The notes beneath the pieces are model-generated. The model was not told the origin of the DNA and did not search any database. It was given only the letters and a program-made list of their open reading frames with translations. Of a stretch of DNA of 64,000 nt, positions 32,350 to 41,900 are shown one piece after another (positions within the stretch are counted from its first letter, which is position 1; each line of letters starts with the position of its first letter). The DNA comes from Burkholderiales bacterium (GTDB lineage: Bacteria > Pseudomonadota > Gammaproteobacteria > Burkholderiales > Burkholderiaceae_C): positions 1 to 64,000 of the forward strand of contig JAEKLF010000040.1 of NCBI GenBank assembly GCA_019509985.1, given 5' to 3'. The position numbers and the translations under genes are program-made.

Positions 32350-34311
32350 TCATTCCGGCGCGCCGGTGAAGGCGAGCTGACGGCGGCGGCGCCGGTCTTG
32401 CGCCAGCGTTTGGCGGCGTTGCAAAGCGTTTTCGCGTTCGGCTGTACTTTGCATGTGGCGGCGCAGCGCATCAATGGCCCAGACGGGCCAACGGCGGCCT
32501 GCCAAGGAGCCAGCGAGCCGCATCAGCCAGGCATTGCCGTAACGGCGCAGCAGCTCGTCGTCCAGCGCCACCATGGCGCGCACGCTGCCTGGATCTCCCT
32601 GGCGGGCGCAGCGGCCGTAGAGCTGGCGGTCTACGCGCGAGGACTCGTGCCATTCGGTCAGGATCACGTGCAAGCCACCTTGCGTATACGCCTCGGGCGA
32701 TAGGCGGATGTCGGTACCGCGGCCAGCCATGTTGGTGGCCACCGTCACGGCCCCAGGCTGGCCGGCGGCGGCCACCAGGGCCGCCTCGTCGGCGTTCTGC
32801 AGCGCATTCAGCACCCGGTGACCGATGCCGGCGCGGGCCAGCGCCTCGCTGACCACCAACGAACCGCGCACCGAGCGGGTACCGACCAGCACCGGCCGGC
32901 CGCAGGCGCGACAGTCCTGCACCTCGGTCACGAGGGCAGCGATCTTGCCCGCTTCGTCCGCGAACACCCGTGGCGCCCGGCCCAGCCGCCGCGACGGCGT
33001 GTTGGGCTCGATGCGCAGGCAGCCTATGCCCAGCACGGCGGCCATCTCGTCGGCCGTCTCGCGTATCGTTCCGCTGATGCCCGATAGGCGCAGGTAGCGT
33101 GAGAAAAAGCTCTGGTAGGTGATGCGGGCCAGCGTCACGTTGCCGCCACTGGGCGCGCAGCCTTCCTTGACCTCCACCAGCTGCTGCAAGCCCTGCTCCC
33201 AACTGCGGTCGGGCAGCATGCGGCCGCTGAATTCGTCGACGATGACGACCTTGCCCTCGTGGACGACGTAGTGCTGGTCACGACGGTACAGCAGCAGCGC
33301 CCGCAGCGCCTGCAATGCGAAATGCTCCAGCATCCAGGGTGTGCGCCAGACCTCGTCGTCCTCCGAATGCTCTTCGGCAAGCACTGCGAGCCACGCCCTG
33401 CCCTCTGGCAGCAGTTCGACGCGGCCCGGTAGCACAGCGTAATGCAGGTCCGCTTTGAGCTCATCTTGCGCCAGTGCCAGCAGCGCGGCATAGGGTGCGG
33501 CCTCGGCCTGGCCCTCACGCTTGGCCGACAGGATCAGCGGCGTGCGCGCCTCATCCACCAGCACCGAGTCGGCCTCGTCGACGATCGCGAAATGAAGGCC
33601 GCGCAGCCGCAGCGGCTCACCAGCGCCTTCGCCGTGCAGTTGACGGACGGCCAACTGTGCGCGGCTCGCGCTCCCACGGGCATTGACGCGGTCGCGCAGG
33701 TAATCGAACACCAGGTCCTTGTTGGTGCAATAGCAAATGTCCTGCATGTACTGCGGTGCGCGCTGGTCCTGCGCCACGCCGCCGTGCACGACGCCCACCG
33801 ACAGGCCCAGCTGCGCAAACAGCGGTGCCATCGTCTCGGCGTCGCGCTCGGCCAGATAGTCATTGACAGTCACGACGTGGGCAGGCACGCCCGCCAGCGC
33901 GGCAAACGAGGCCCCGAGACCGGCGGTCAGCGTCTTGCCCTCTCCGGTGTCGAGCTCCACCAGCATGCCCTCGATCAGTCTCCAGCAGGCGAGCAGTTGT
34001 GGTCGGTGCGGGCGCAGGCCCAGCGCCCGGAACACCGCTTCGGACAGCAGGGCCAGCGCACGCGCGCCAGTCACCGGGTCCCGGCGCGCATAGGCGACGC
34101 GGCAGGCTTCGCGAGCCGCGCGGCGCAGGGCCGTGTCATCCAATGCCGCCTGGGCCGGCAAGGCCTGGGTCACGGCGGCCAACAGGCGTGCGTCCGCGCG
34201 CCGTCGCAGCAGAGGCAGGCGGCGCAGCTTCAGCAGCGCGGCGACGGCGAAGCGGTCCAGCGCATGCTCGGTGGGCTCGCGCTCCGGGAACAGGCTCAGT
34301 GCAGTGTTCAT
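32350..34311 (-). CDS. short SecA-like ATPase lacking the usual C-terminal domains
   Basis: The 653-residue protein has the SecA motor motifs. These are Walker A DTGEGKT (residues 121-127), VNDYLAERDA, the DEAD box within IVDEADSVLVDEARTPLI (DEAD at 245-248), and TNMAGRGTDI near 525-535. Ordinary SecA is about 850-900 residues. This one ends soon after the second motor domain (RENALQRRQTLAQDRRRRR), so the helical wing, most of the scaffold with the two-helix finger, and the zinc-binding tail are missing. It is a paralogue, not the housekeeping secA. The ATG at 34311 overlaps the upstream stop (ATGA), which fixes the start over longer frames. Placed among M50 and HlyD genes after a giant adhesin, it probably powers or gates a dedicated export step. 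That role is inferred. Confidence 0.85.
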   Translation of the reverse strand: MNTALSLFPEREPTEHALDRFAVAALLKLRRLPLLRRRADARLLAAVTQALPAQAALDDTALRRAAREACRVAYARRDPVTGARALALLSEAVFRALGLRPHRPQLLACWRLIEGMLVELDTGEGKTLTAGLGASFAALAGVPAHVVTVNDYLAERDAETMAPLFAQLGLSVGVVHGGVAQDQRAPQYMQDICYCTNKDLVFDYLRDRVNARGSASRAQLAVRQLHGEGAGEPLRLRGLHFAIVDEADSVLVDEARTPLILSAKREGQAEAAPYAALLALAQDELKADLHYAVLPGRVELLPEGRAWLAVLAEEHSEDDEVWRTPWMLEHFALQALRALLLYRRDQHYVVHEGKVVIVDEFSGRMLPDRSWEQGLQQLVEVKEGCAPSGGNVTLARITYQSFFSRYLRLSGISGTIRETADEMAAVLGIGCLRIEPNTPSRRLGRAPRVFADEAGKIAALVTEVQDCRACGRPVLVGTRSVRGSLVVSEALARAGIGHRVLNALQNADEAALVAAAGQPGAVTVATNMAGRGTDIRLSPEAYTQGGLHVILTEWHESSRVDRQLYGRCARQGDPGSVRAMVALDDELLRRYGNAWLMRLAGSLAGRRWPVWAIDALRRHMQSTAERENALQRRQTLAQDRRRRRQLAFTGAPE

Positions 34312-36488
34312 GTCTTGAAGAAACCGAGGAACTGCCGGCGGGCCAGCCGCCACAGGCGGGGGCCCAGCGGCTCGTCCGGGTGGACGAAGCGGACCGAGAC
34401 GCGGCTGCCGACGAGGCGGTAGGGGAAGTCGGCCGGCAAATCGAGCTCGTATTCGAAGTGCGACAGCAATGCCTTGCGGCCTTGTTCATCGCGCGGATCC
34501 GTCGGTACCGCGCCACCGCCTTGGCGGCCCAGGGCTGCACTGGGCAGCTCGGTTCCGGCGGCTGGCACGGCCTGGACGACGTGTGCCGTCCAGACACGGT
34601 CGACGTCGAAGGGCAGCCGCACCTGCACTGCGGTGCTGAGCCGGCGGATGACATCGGCATCGGCCGGATCCACGATGACGCGCACGTGCGGGGGCGTGTC
34701 GTCGACGACGCTGCCGAAGGTCTGGCCCTCGCGCAGCCAGCGACCGGGCAGGTCGCTGCCCGCCTCAAGCCACAGTCGCCCGGCACTGCGGGCATGTACT
34801 TCCAGCCGCTTAACGTGCGCACGCTGGTGCTGGCTGGCGGCCTGTTCGTGCTCCAGCTCGGTGCGGAACTGACCTACGCGCGCAGGTTGGTCCGCCAGTG
34901 CAGCATCGAAGCGCGCCTGCGCCGCTGCCTCGCGGGCCAGTTGCACGGTCAGCTCGCGCTCCAATGCGGGGTCGCGCAATCGCGCAATCAGCGTACCAGC
35001 GTCGACGCGTTCACCTGGCTGCACCGCCAACGTCTCGACAAAGCCGCCTTGCCCTGCGCGCAGCTCGCCATCCGCGGGCAGCGACAGAACGCCCTCTCCC
35101 TGGCTGCGATAGGGCAGCGGCAGCAGCACAAGGCCCAGCAGCAGCACCACCACACCCGCCGCAACCGTCCGCTGCGGGCCGGCGCCTGCCTCGCGTTTCA
35201 GCACGATACGCTGGAGCCAACCCAACACCTTCCACAGCGGCAGACCCACGCCGGTCGCCAGGCTACACATGGCCAGGGCAGCGCCGATGGCGAAATATTG
35301 CGTCGCGACAAATGCAGCGATCGAGAAGCTGACGACCAGCCGGTAGGCGAAAGACAGCGGTGCATAAGCCAGGAACCAGCCAGCCTCGCCCGGCGCGTGG
35401 GCTGGAGACACCGCGTGTTCACGCCGCAGCACGAAATGCTCCACCAGGTAGCGCCAGTACTGGGCAGCACGCGGTGCGAGATTGGGTATCTCCAGCGCAT
35501 CGCTGGCAACGTAGTAGCCGTCATAGCGCAACAGCGGATTGCCATTGAAGAGGAGCGTCGTGAGGCTGGCCAGCACGGCCACGTCATAGGCCAGGGCACG
35601 GGCGATGCCCGGCTCCAGCAGCAGCCAGAGATAGAACGCCAGCGCAGCGATCGCCAGCTCTACCAGCACGCCCGCCGCGCCGACCAGAATGCGCGCTTGC
35701 TTGTCGGGGAACGTCCAACTGCTGGAGGCCTCTACATAGGGCACCGGCAGGAAGAGCAGCAACATGACGCCCGCATCGTGTACTTCGCCGCCATGCAGCT
35801 TGCAAGCCACCGCATGTCCCAGCTCGTGCAGCACCTTCACCAGCGGGAACAGCAGTGCCAGCAACAGCAGGTTGTCGAAGGCCAGCAACTGCTCGCCGAA
35901 GTTCTGCGTTATCTCACGCCAATGCAGCCCTGCCAGAGCCAGCGCAGGCAATACCCAGGCCAGCCAGGCGAGCATGCCGCCACGGCCCAGGACGGGGCGC
36001 AGCTTTTCCACCAGAGGCCTCAGCCACCGATCGGGGTCAAGCAACGGAAAGCGCAGCGCCATCGGATTGAGCCAGCGCTGACGCCACTGGCGGCGCGACT
36101 GCTGGCGGTCGCGCTCATGCTGCTCGGCCAGGTCGGGCACGGTGCCGGGGTCCAGCAGGTCCAGCGCGTGGAGCTGGCTCATCAAAGCGAGCAAATCGTC
36201 CTGGCTGGGCAGGCGTTCGCCTGCTTGCGCCGACAGGCGCTGCCAGATGCGCTCGACGCTGGATTCGCCGTCGAACAGCCGCACGAGGCGCCAGGCGGCG
36301 GCGTCGATGCGGTGATAGCGGCCGTTGATGCGATCCTCGACGACGCACCAAAGACGGCCACGGGCACGCTGCGGATGCAGCACCAGGCCTTCGCGCAGCC
36401 GTGGCTTCAGCGACGCGACGCGGTACCAGTGGCCGCTGACGAGTTGGGCGCCGGGACCGGCGCTCTTGCTCAGAGTCCCAGAGACCAT
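34308..36488 (-). CDS. M50 site-2-protease-like membrane protein fused to a HlyD-type domain
   Basis: The 726-residue protein begins with a PqqD-like or winged-helix segment (about 25-115). A polytopic membrane core follows, with the zinc-protease motif HELGH at residues 221-225 and the second S2P motif NPLLRYDGYY at 317-326, supplying D323. Further helices lead to a C-terminal adaptor-like part (about 455-690) with a lipoyl-type half (LPADGELRAGQGGFVETL), a coiled-coil stretch and a beta region. All metal ligands appear intact, so it may cut substrates in the membrane or act as a peptidase-like transporter core. The start at 36488 overlaps the preceding gene by 19 bases, and its stop overlaps the SecA-like start. 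The fusion of S2P and HlyD strongly suggests a role in export or maturation of the giant adhesin. Confidence 0.85.
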   Translation of the reverse strand: MVSGTLSKSAGPGAQLVSGHWYRVASLKPRLREGLVLHPQRARGRLWCVVEDRINGRYHRIDAAAWRLVRLFDGESSVERIWQRLSAQAGERLPSQDDLLALMSQLHALDLLDPGTVPDLAEQHERDRQQSRRQWRQRWLNPMALRFPLLDPDRWLRPLVEKLRPVLGRGGMLAWLAWVLPALALAGLHWREITQNFGEQLLAFDNLLLLALLFPLVKVLHELGHAVACKLHGGEVHDAGVMLLLFLPVPYVEASSSWTFPDKQARILVGAAGVLVELAIAALAFYLWLLLEPGIARALAYDVAVLASLTTLLFNGNPLLRYDGYYVASDALEIPNLAPRAAQYWRYLVEHFVLRREHAVSPAHAPGEAGWFLAYAPLSFAYRLVVSFSIAAFVATQYFAIGAALAMCSLATGVGLPLWKVLGWLQRIVLKREAGAGPQRTVAAGVVVLLLGLVLLPLPYRSQGEGVLSLPADGELRAGQGGFVETLAVQPGERVDAGTLIARLRDPALERELTVQLAREAAAQARFDAALADQPARVGQFRTELEHEQAASQHQRAHVKRLEVHARSAGRLWLEAGSDLPGRWLREGQTFGSVVDDTPPHVRVIVDPADADVIRRLSTAVQVRLPFDVDRVWTAHVVQAVPAAGTELPSAALGRQGGGAVPTDPRDEQGRKALLSHFEYELDLPADFPYRLVGSRVSVRFVHPDEPLGPRLWRLARRQFLGFFKT

Positions 36489-38344
36489 GCCGAATACCTC
36501 AGCGCGTCGACCGCGCGGTGCAGACCCACCCACAGCAGGCTGTGCTCGCCCGCCGCGACCTTGGCGACGCCTTCCATGCCTGGCTGGATACGCGGGCTGG
36601 GGTTCGCCAGCTCCGCCTCGACACGGAAGCTGTTGACGCCGTTCTCGGCCGTGGCCACCGGTGCGATGCGGCGCACCGTCAGCGCGAAGCGCTCGCCTGA
36701 CAGGCCGGCCAGCACCAGGTCGGCCGGCTGGCCCAGCTTGAGCCGGGCAACGTCGCGCTCGTCTACCTTGAGCATGACGCGATAGCTGTCCAGCGGCGCC
36801 ACCTCGAACATGGCCTTGCCGAGCTCCACCGGCGCGCCGAGTTGCTGGCTCCAGTCGCCGCGCACGACGATGCCGTCGAAGGGCGCTGTGATGGCCGTGC
36901 GCGCCAGGCGCTCGCGCACCAGCGCCAATTCGGCTTGGGCCTGGCTCACCTCGGCCTGGGCCAGACGCATGGCGACGGCGTCCGCGCGGGCCATGGCCTC
37001 GCGCAGCTTGCGGTCGGCCAGGTCCACCTGGGACGACCATTTGTTGTCCTCCAGCTTCAGCTCGCGGTCGTCCAGTCGGGCGAGCACGTCGCCGGCCTTG
37101 ACGCTGTCGCCGGCCCGCGCCTTGGCCTCCTGGACAAAGCCGGCGAAAGGTGCCACGGCGGCGCGCTGCACACGCCCTTCCACCGTGGCTGCCGCGCCGA
37201 TGCGGTAGGGCATCGGCAACAAGGCCGCGCTGGCCAAGGCCAGCAGAGCGGCGATCGCCGTGAGCTTGAGCCCGGCATGGCGCGGGCCGAGCAGCGCGTC
37301 GCGCGACTCGCGCAGGCTGGCGCGGGCATGATCGGCCAGGCTGCGGGTGGCGCCGCGCTGCAAGGCCAGGCACGGCGCGAGGGCCAGCGACAGCGTCTGC
37401 AGGAAATCGACCAGCGCCGTGTCGGGCACGACGTCCAGTTCGACCAGCAGTGCACCGGCCGGCTGCGCCTGATGCAGCAGCGGCAGCACCACGACCGCTG
37501 CCACTCCATTGGCGCGCTGGTAGTCGGCCACCGCGCCGGGTGCGATGAGAGGTGCCTCATCCAGGCTGCCCGGCGGCGGGAAGCACTGCGGCTGCTGCCG
37601 GTCGGTCGCTTCCTGCATGGCCTCGCGGGCCAGCACCAGCAGATGCGAGCGCGCGTCGAAGCCGGCCGAGCCGGAGACGGCTTGCAGCGCCAGCCGGCCC
37701 TCGCCGCCGTCGCTGCGGCCCAGCATGGCCGTGCGCGCCGGCAGGCCCTCGGCCAGGCGGTTCACAATCCAGCGCGCGGCCGCAGCCGGCTCGCGCTCGC
37801 TCAGCAAGCCCAGCAACAGGTCCTGCAGCAGGCCCGAGCGTTCGAGCTTGGTGCCACCTGCCAGTAACTGCCGCCGGTCGAACAGGCCCACCAGCCAACC
37901 CGCACCCCAGTGCAGCAGCCGCAAGGCGTCGCGCATGGCGGCATCGCCGCGCATCACGACGTGCAGCACCACGACGCCGTAGCTCTTGTTCGCGCCGAGC
38001 AGCGGATAGGCCCACTGCGCCATGCCGTCGCCGTCCGCCTGCGTCGCGCCGCGGCGTTCCACCAGCGCCTGCTGGGCCACGCCAGCCAGGAAGGACATGT
38101 CACGCTCCGGCTCGGGCCAAACGGCGGCGGGCGCGTAACGCTCCGCCCCGTCAGCTTGCTGGAGCAGCAGCAGGCCGCCCTGCGTGCCAGGGATCCATTG
38201 GCAGAGGATGCCGAGCCAGGCCTGGCAGAGCTGGTCGGAGCTGCGCGCGTTGACGAGCTGCGACCAGAAGTCGATAGCCGGCTCGGAGCGCACGGCGCCG
38301 ATCACCCGGGCGGCCTGATGGGAGGCTGCAGCAGCGGCGCTCAT
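36470..38344 (-). CDS. GAF-like sensor domains fused to a HlyD-type adaptor
   Basis: The 624-residue protein has a cytoplasmic N-terminal half (about 1-330) with two GAF-like regions (for example TQGGLLLLQQADG and YGVVVLHVV; then ARTAMLGRSDGG and VAAVVVLPLLH). A membrane helix lies at about 350-375 (LKLTAIAALLALASAALL). A HlyD-type periplasmic half follows, with VAPFAGFVQEAKARAGDSV, a coiled coil, ITAPFDGIVVRGDW and a beta-barrel ending. This would let an intracellular signal control a periplasmic export adaptor. The start at 38344 overlaps the stop of the VPEP gene (ATGA), and the end overlaps the M50 gene. GAF assignment is by fold pattern and less certain than HlyD. The ligand is unknown. 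Confidence 0.75.
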   Translation of the reverse strand: MSAAAAASHQAARVIGAVRSEPAIDFWSQLVNARSSDQLCQAWLGILCQWIPGTQGGLLLLQQADGAERYAPAAVWPEPERDMSFLAGVAQQALVERRGATQADGDGMAQWAYPLLGANKSYGVVVLHVVMRGDAAMRDALRLLHWGAGWLVGLFDRRQLLAGGTKLERSGLLQDLLLGLLSEREPAAAARWIVNRLAEGLPARTAMLGRSDGGEGRLALQAVSGSAGFDARSHLLVLAREAMQEATDRQQPQCFPPPGSLDEAPLIAPGAVADYQRANGVAAVVVLPLLHQAQPAGALLVELDVVPDTALVDFLQTLSLALAPCLALQRGATRSLADHARASLRESRDALLGPRHAGLKLTAIAALLALASAALLPMPYRIGAAATVEGRVQRAAVAPFAGFVQEAKARAGDSVKAGDVLARLDDRELKLEDNKWSSQVDLADRKLREAMARADAVAMRLAQAEVSQAQAELALVRERLARTAITAPFDGIVVRGDWSQQLGAPVELGKAMFEVAPLDSYRVMLKVDERDVARLKLGQPADLVLAGLSGERFALTVRRIAPVATAENGVNSFRVEAELANPSPRIQPGMEGVAKVAAGEHSLLWVGLHRAVDALRYSAWSLGL

Positions 38345-38910
38345 GACATCCACCGACGCATCACGAACAGGCCGCAGCCGCCCAGCAAGGCCAGCATCCA
38401 CACCTGGGGCTCGGGCACGGCGCTGACGACGACGTCCATCCTCGCACCGGCATCGAACTCATCGTCGAGGGTGGACAGCATCAGATTCACCGTCAGCGGC
38501 GTCAGGCCAGCGCCGCCGAGATCCGTCAGCGGCACGCTCAAAAGAGCCATCCCGGACACGCGTGGCAGCACTTGCACTGGGCCGATCACCCAGCTGACCG
38601 AGGCACCGCCGTCGTGGTTCGCGCGGATGAAATCACCCAGCGCGAACTGCGGCTCGGTGTCGCTGAAATTCAGCGTCACCAGGTCGACGTCGCCGGAGAG
38701 ACGAGACACGTTGAAGCCGAGGTCCAGCTGCAGCGCGATGAAGTCCAGCGGCGTGCTGCCGAAGTCGATGTCGAACTCGGCGCTGGCCGACCCGCCGGGC
38801 GCGACCAGCAGGCTGGGCTGGTGCGGCGTGATGGTCAGCGCGCTGGCGCTGCAAACCAGCGTGAGGCCGACGATCAGCGCGGCAAGGGAACGGACGAGGG
38901 CGGATGTCAT
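38341..38910 (-). CDS. cohesin-like exported protein with VPEP (PEP-CTERM-type) tail
   Basis: The 189-residue protein has a signal peptide (LAALIVGLTLVCSASA). A single beta-sandwich domain resembles cohesin/carbohydrate-binding modules (LLVAPGGSASAEFDIDF, then DFIALQLDLGFN). The tail is VPEPQVWMLALLGGCGLF then MRRWMS, which is the proline-glutamate-proline motif, one membrane helix and a basic end. PEP-CTERM tails are processed by exosortase, which is not in this window. The ATG at 38910 follows CTGGAG at a good spacing. It sits 35 bases after the giant adhesin, whose end carries a dockerin-like module, so cohesin-dockerin style contact at the cell surface is an attractive inference. Confidence 0.75.
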   Translation of the reverse strand: MTSALVRSLAALIVGLTLVCSASALTITPHQPSLLVAPGGSASAEFDIDFGSTPLDFIALQLDLGFNVSRLSGDVDLVTLNFSDTEPQFALGDFIRANHDGGASVSWVIGPVQVLPRVSGMALLSVPLTDLGGAGLTPLTVNLMLSTLDDEFDAGARMDVVVSAVPEPQVWMLALLGGCGLFVMRRWMS

Positions 38911-38945
38911 GATGGGAATCTCCAGGTTGCTTGTTGCGTAAGGGT

Positions 38946-41900
38946 TTAGTGTTTGTCCAGCTCGATCGCGGGGGTGAGCGTCGCCTGCGGCACGGTGATG
39001 GACCAGTCGTTGGCCTTCTTCTTCTGCCCGGCATCGCCGAGCCAGCTGTCCAGCCAGCCGGAGCCTGGCTCACCGATCGCGAAACCGCTGGGCTTGGCCG
39101 AAAGGTTGAACTGCGGGATGGCCGGGATTTCCTTCTGCGGCGTGCCGCCGATGTGCAGGTTCAGCTTGGCGGCGTCATTGGCCTGAATCAGGCCGTTGCC
39201 GCTGATGTCACCGAGCAGCAGCGGGTCCAGCAGCGGCCAGGCGGCGAAACCGCTGTCGGCGCGCGTGGCCACACGCTGGATGCGGCCACTGTCGTCGGTG
39301 CTGTAGCCGCGGTCGCCGGTTGCGTCGCCCAGGTAGGCAACGACGTGCAGGCCCGCGTCGGCCTTGACCGGCTTGGTACCACCGTCGATCTGCATGCCGG
39401 TGAAGCTCAACAAGTGCGCGGCGCCGTAGCTGGCCGTCGTCGGCACGGTCGCGATCAGGTTGCCAAGCACGATGCGGCCCGAGGCTAGCGGGCTGGAGGC
39501 GACGATGGTCACCTTCATCTGGCCGGGCGCGGACAGATCCAGCGTCACCGTGCTGCCGACCGGCAGGCTCCCCCCCTCCAGGCCGGACACGTTGAGCAGC
39601 GCCGGGTCGTAGCGCAGCGTGAACGAGACCTGCGTGGCGCCGGCCGCGTTGTCAAGCGTCAGCGGGAAGACCTGCGCCGCAGCCGGGTTGGCCAGCGCCT
39701 GGCCAGGCCCACGGGCGATCTCGCCGATGCCCAGCACCGCGGCGCTGCTGATCGCGACGCTGAAGCTCTTCACATAGTCCACCTCCAGCGGCTTGCCGGC
39801 CGTGCTGAGCAGGCTGTCGCCGCGTGCCGCCAGCGCGACCGTGTAGCTGCCCGCCGCCAGCACACCGCCGCTGCGCACGAAGGCGAAGCCGCGGCCGTCG
39901 GCGTCCAGCACCACGCTGCCCGTGATCGCCTGGCCGCCCGGGCCGGTGACCGTGAGGTCGGCAGCGCCATTGCCAGCGGTGTACAGGTTCAGGCGGCTGG
40001 CATCGACGGCGGTGTCGAAGCGCAGGCGGAAGCCCCAATCGGTGGCCTCGAAGCTGCTGACATGCGGCGCCGCCGCCGGCGGCACGACCGCGTAGTTGCT
40101 GACCCAGTCACCGCCCTGCAGCTTGTTGCCGGCTTCATCCAGCAAGCCGCCGGAAACCGTCAAGCGGCTGTTGCCATCGGCCAGCGTGCCGCCCACCAGT
40201 TGCAGCACCACCCTCCCCTCGCCGGCCACGTAGACCGGCTTGAGTGTGACGCGCACATCGTCGGCGGTGTCGAACAGGCCGTCGGCACCGGCGTTGACGA
40301 GGCGGTAGTTGCCGGCGCTGCGGGCCGAGACCGCATCGAGGGCCTCGCTGAAGCTGAGCTCGATGGCGGCGCTGCCCGGCACCAGGCCGGTGATGCCGGT
40401 CACGCGCGGTGCCGTCGTGTCGGCCGAACTGCCCTGGAACTCGCAGGCGCCGGCGTCGGCAAAGCCGCCGCTGCCGTTGGGAGTTGCCAGCTCGTCCCGG
40501 CGTACACGGCCTTCGATGTCCAGCACGGCGCCGTTGGCGGTCGACGCCATGTCGATGGCCGCCGAGCCGGCGCGCAGGCCGAAGTTGTCGTCGCTGCCGC
40601 CGCCGGTCGCCACGCCGCGCTCACCCAGCACGTTGTCGGCGCCGTCGACGTCCTGGAACAGCGGGTCGCCCGCCTTGCTGTGCGCGTCCAAGCCACCGGC
40701 CTGCCAGTCAGCCAGCGTCGTGCGCTGCACGCCGCCGACCAGGCCCACCTTGGCGCCCGGCGCCCAGAACAGGTTGTAGTCGGAGCTCTTCAGGCTGGCT
40801 GCACTGGCCACGGTGATGGCGTAGCCGGCGTTGACGACGACGATGTTGTCGAACAGCTGCACGTTGGTGGCCGACGCACCGATGCGCAGGCCGTCGCCGA
40901 CCGGCTGGTAGATGGTGTTGCTGCGGATGGCGCCGGTCGTCGCGCTCTGCGTATCCGTTACCTCGATGCCGACGTTGCTGTTGGCATAGACCAGGTTGTT
41001 CTCGATCAGCGCATTGCGGTAGTCGAGCACGCCGGTGGCATTGCTGTAGATGCGGTTGCCGCTCACGGTGCCGCCGTCCACGTAGACGCCGGTAGTGTTG
41101 GCATAGACCTCGCTTCCGGACAGCCGCGCGCCGCTGTTGAGCGACACGCCCAGTTTGTTGCCCGAGACGAAGTTGCCGCTGGCCGAAACGTTGGCGCCGT
41201 TCAGATAGACGGCCGCCAGGCTGCCCAGGTGGCCGGTCACGGTGTTACCGGTGACCTGGGTGCGGCCGTCGGCGTAGATGCCGTAGTTGCTGTTGTCGTG
41301 CACGCGGTTGTTGCGCACGATGCTGGCATCGGCAGCGTTGGCGTCCGCACCGCTGACGCTGATGCCGCGGCCCGTGTTGTTCCAGATCTCGCCGTTCTCG
41401 ACACGGTCGGCCGTGCCGGACATCTGCACGCCGTTGGCGTTGCTGAAGACCTGCGAACCTAGCAGCGCGACCTGATCATTGCTGGTGCCCACCGTCACGC
41501 CGTAGCCGGTCATGCCGTAGATGCGGCTGTCGCGGATGGTGATGCGGTCCGAGTCAACGCCGGCGTCCATGCGCACGCCGTTGATGGCGCCGGTCACGCT
41601 CAGGTTGGCCAGGGTCACGTCGTCCGCGCCCTGGAACTCGAACACGGCCATGCCGCTGGCGGTGTTGCCGCGGTTGAGCAGCGTCACGTGGCCGGCCTGC
41701 GCAGCGCCGCGGATCTCGACACCGGAATCCTCCGTGCCGATGACCACGTTGCTGGCCAGCGCATAGCTGCCGGTGTCGACGTAGACGACGTCGCCCGCGT
41801 TCAGGTCATAGGCCCGCAGCAGCGCCGCGAGGCTGGCCATGGGCTTGTCGGCGCTCTTGCCGGAGTTGGCGTTGTCGCCCATGGCCGTCGTGTACTCGTC

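Noticed and set aside
32350..34311. Housekeeping secA
   Set aside because: The protein is about 200 residues short, diverged at several motifs, and embedded in an adhesin/HlyD operon.
33999..36785. 928-codon plus-strand frame opposite the M50 and SecA-like genes
   Set aside because: The minus-strand frames hold intact HELGH and Walker motifs; the plus frame is Gln/Arg/Ala-rich with no recognisable domain.
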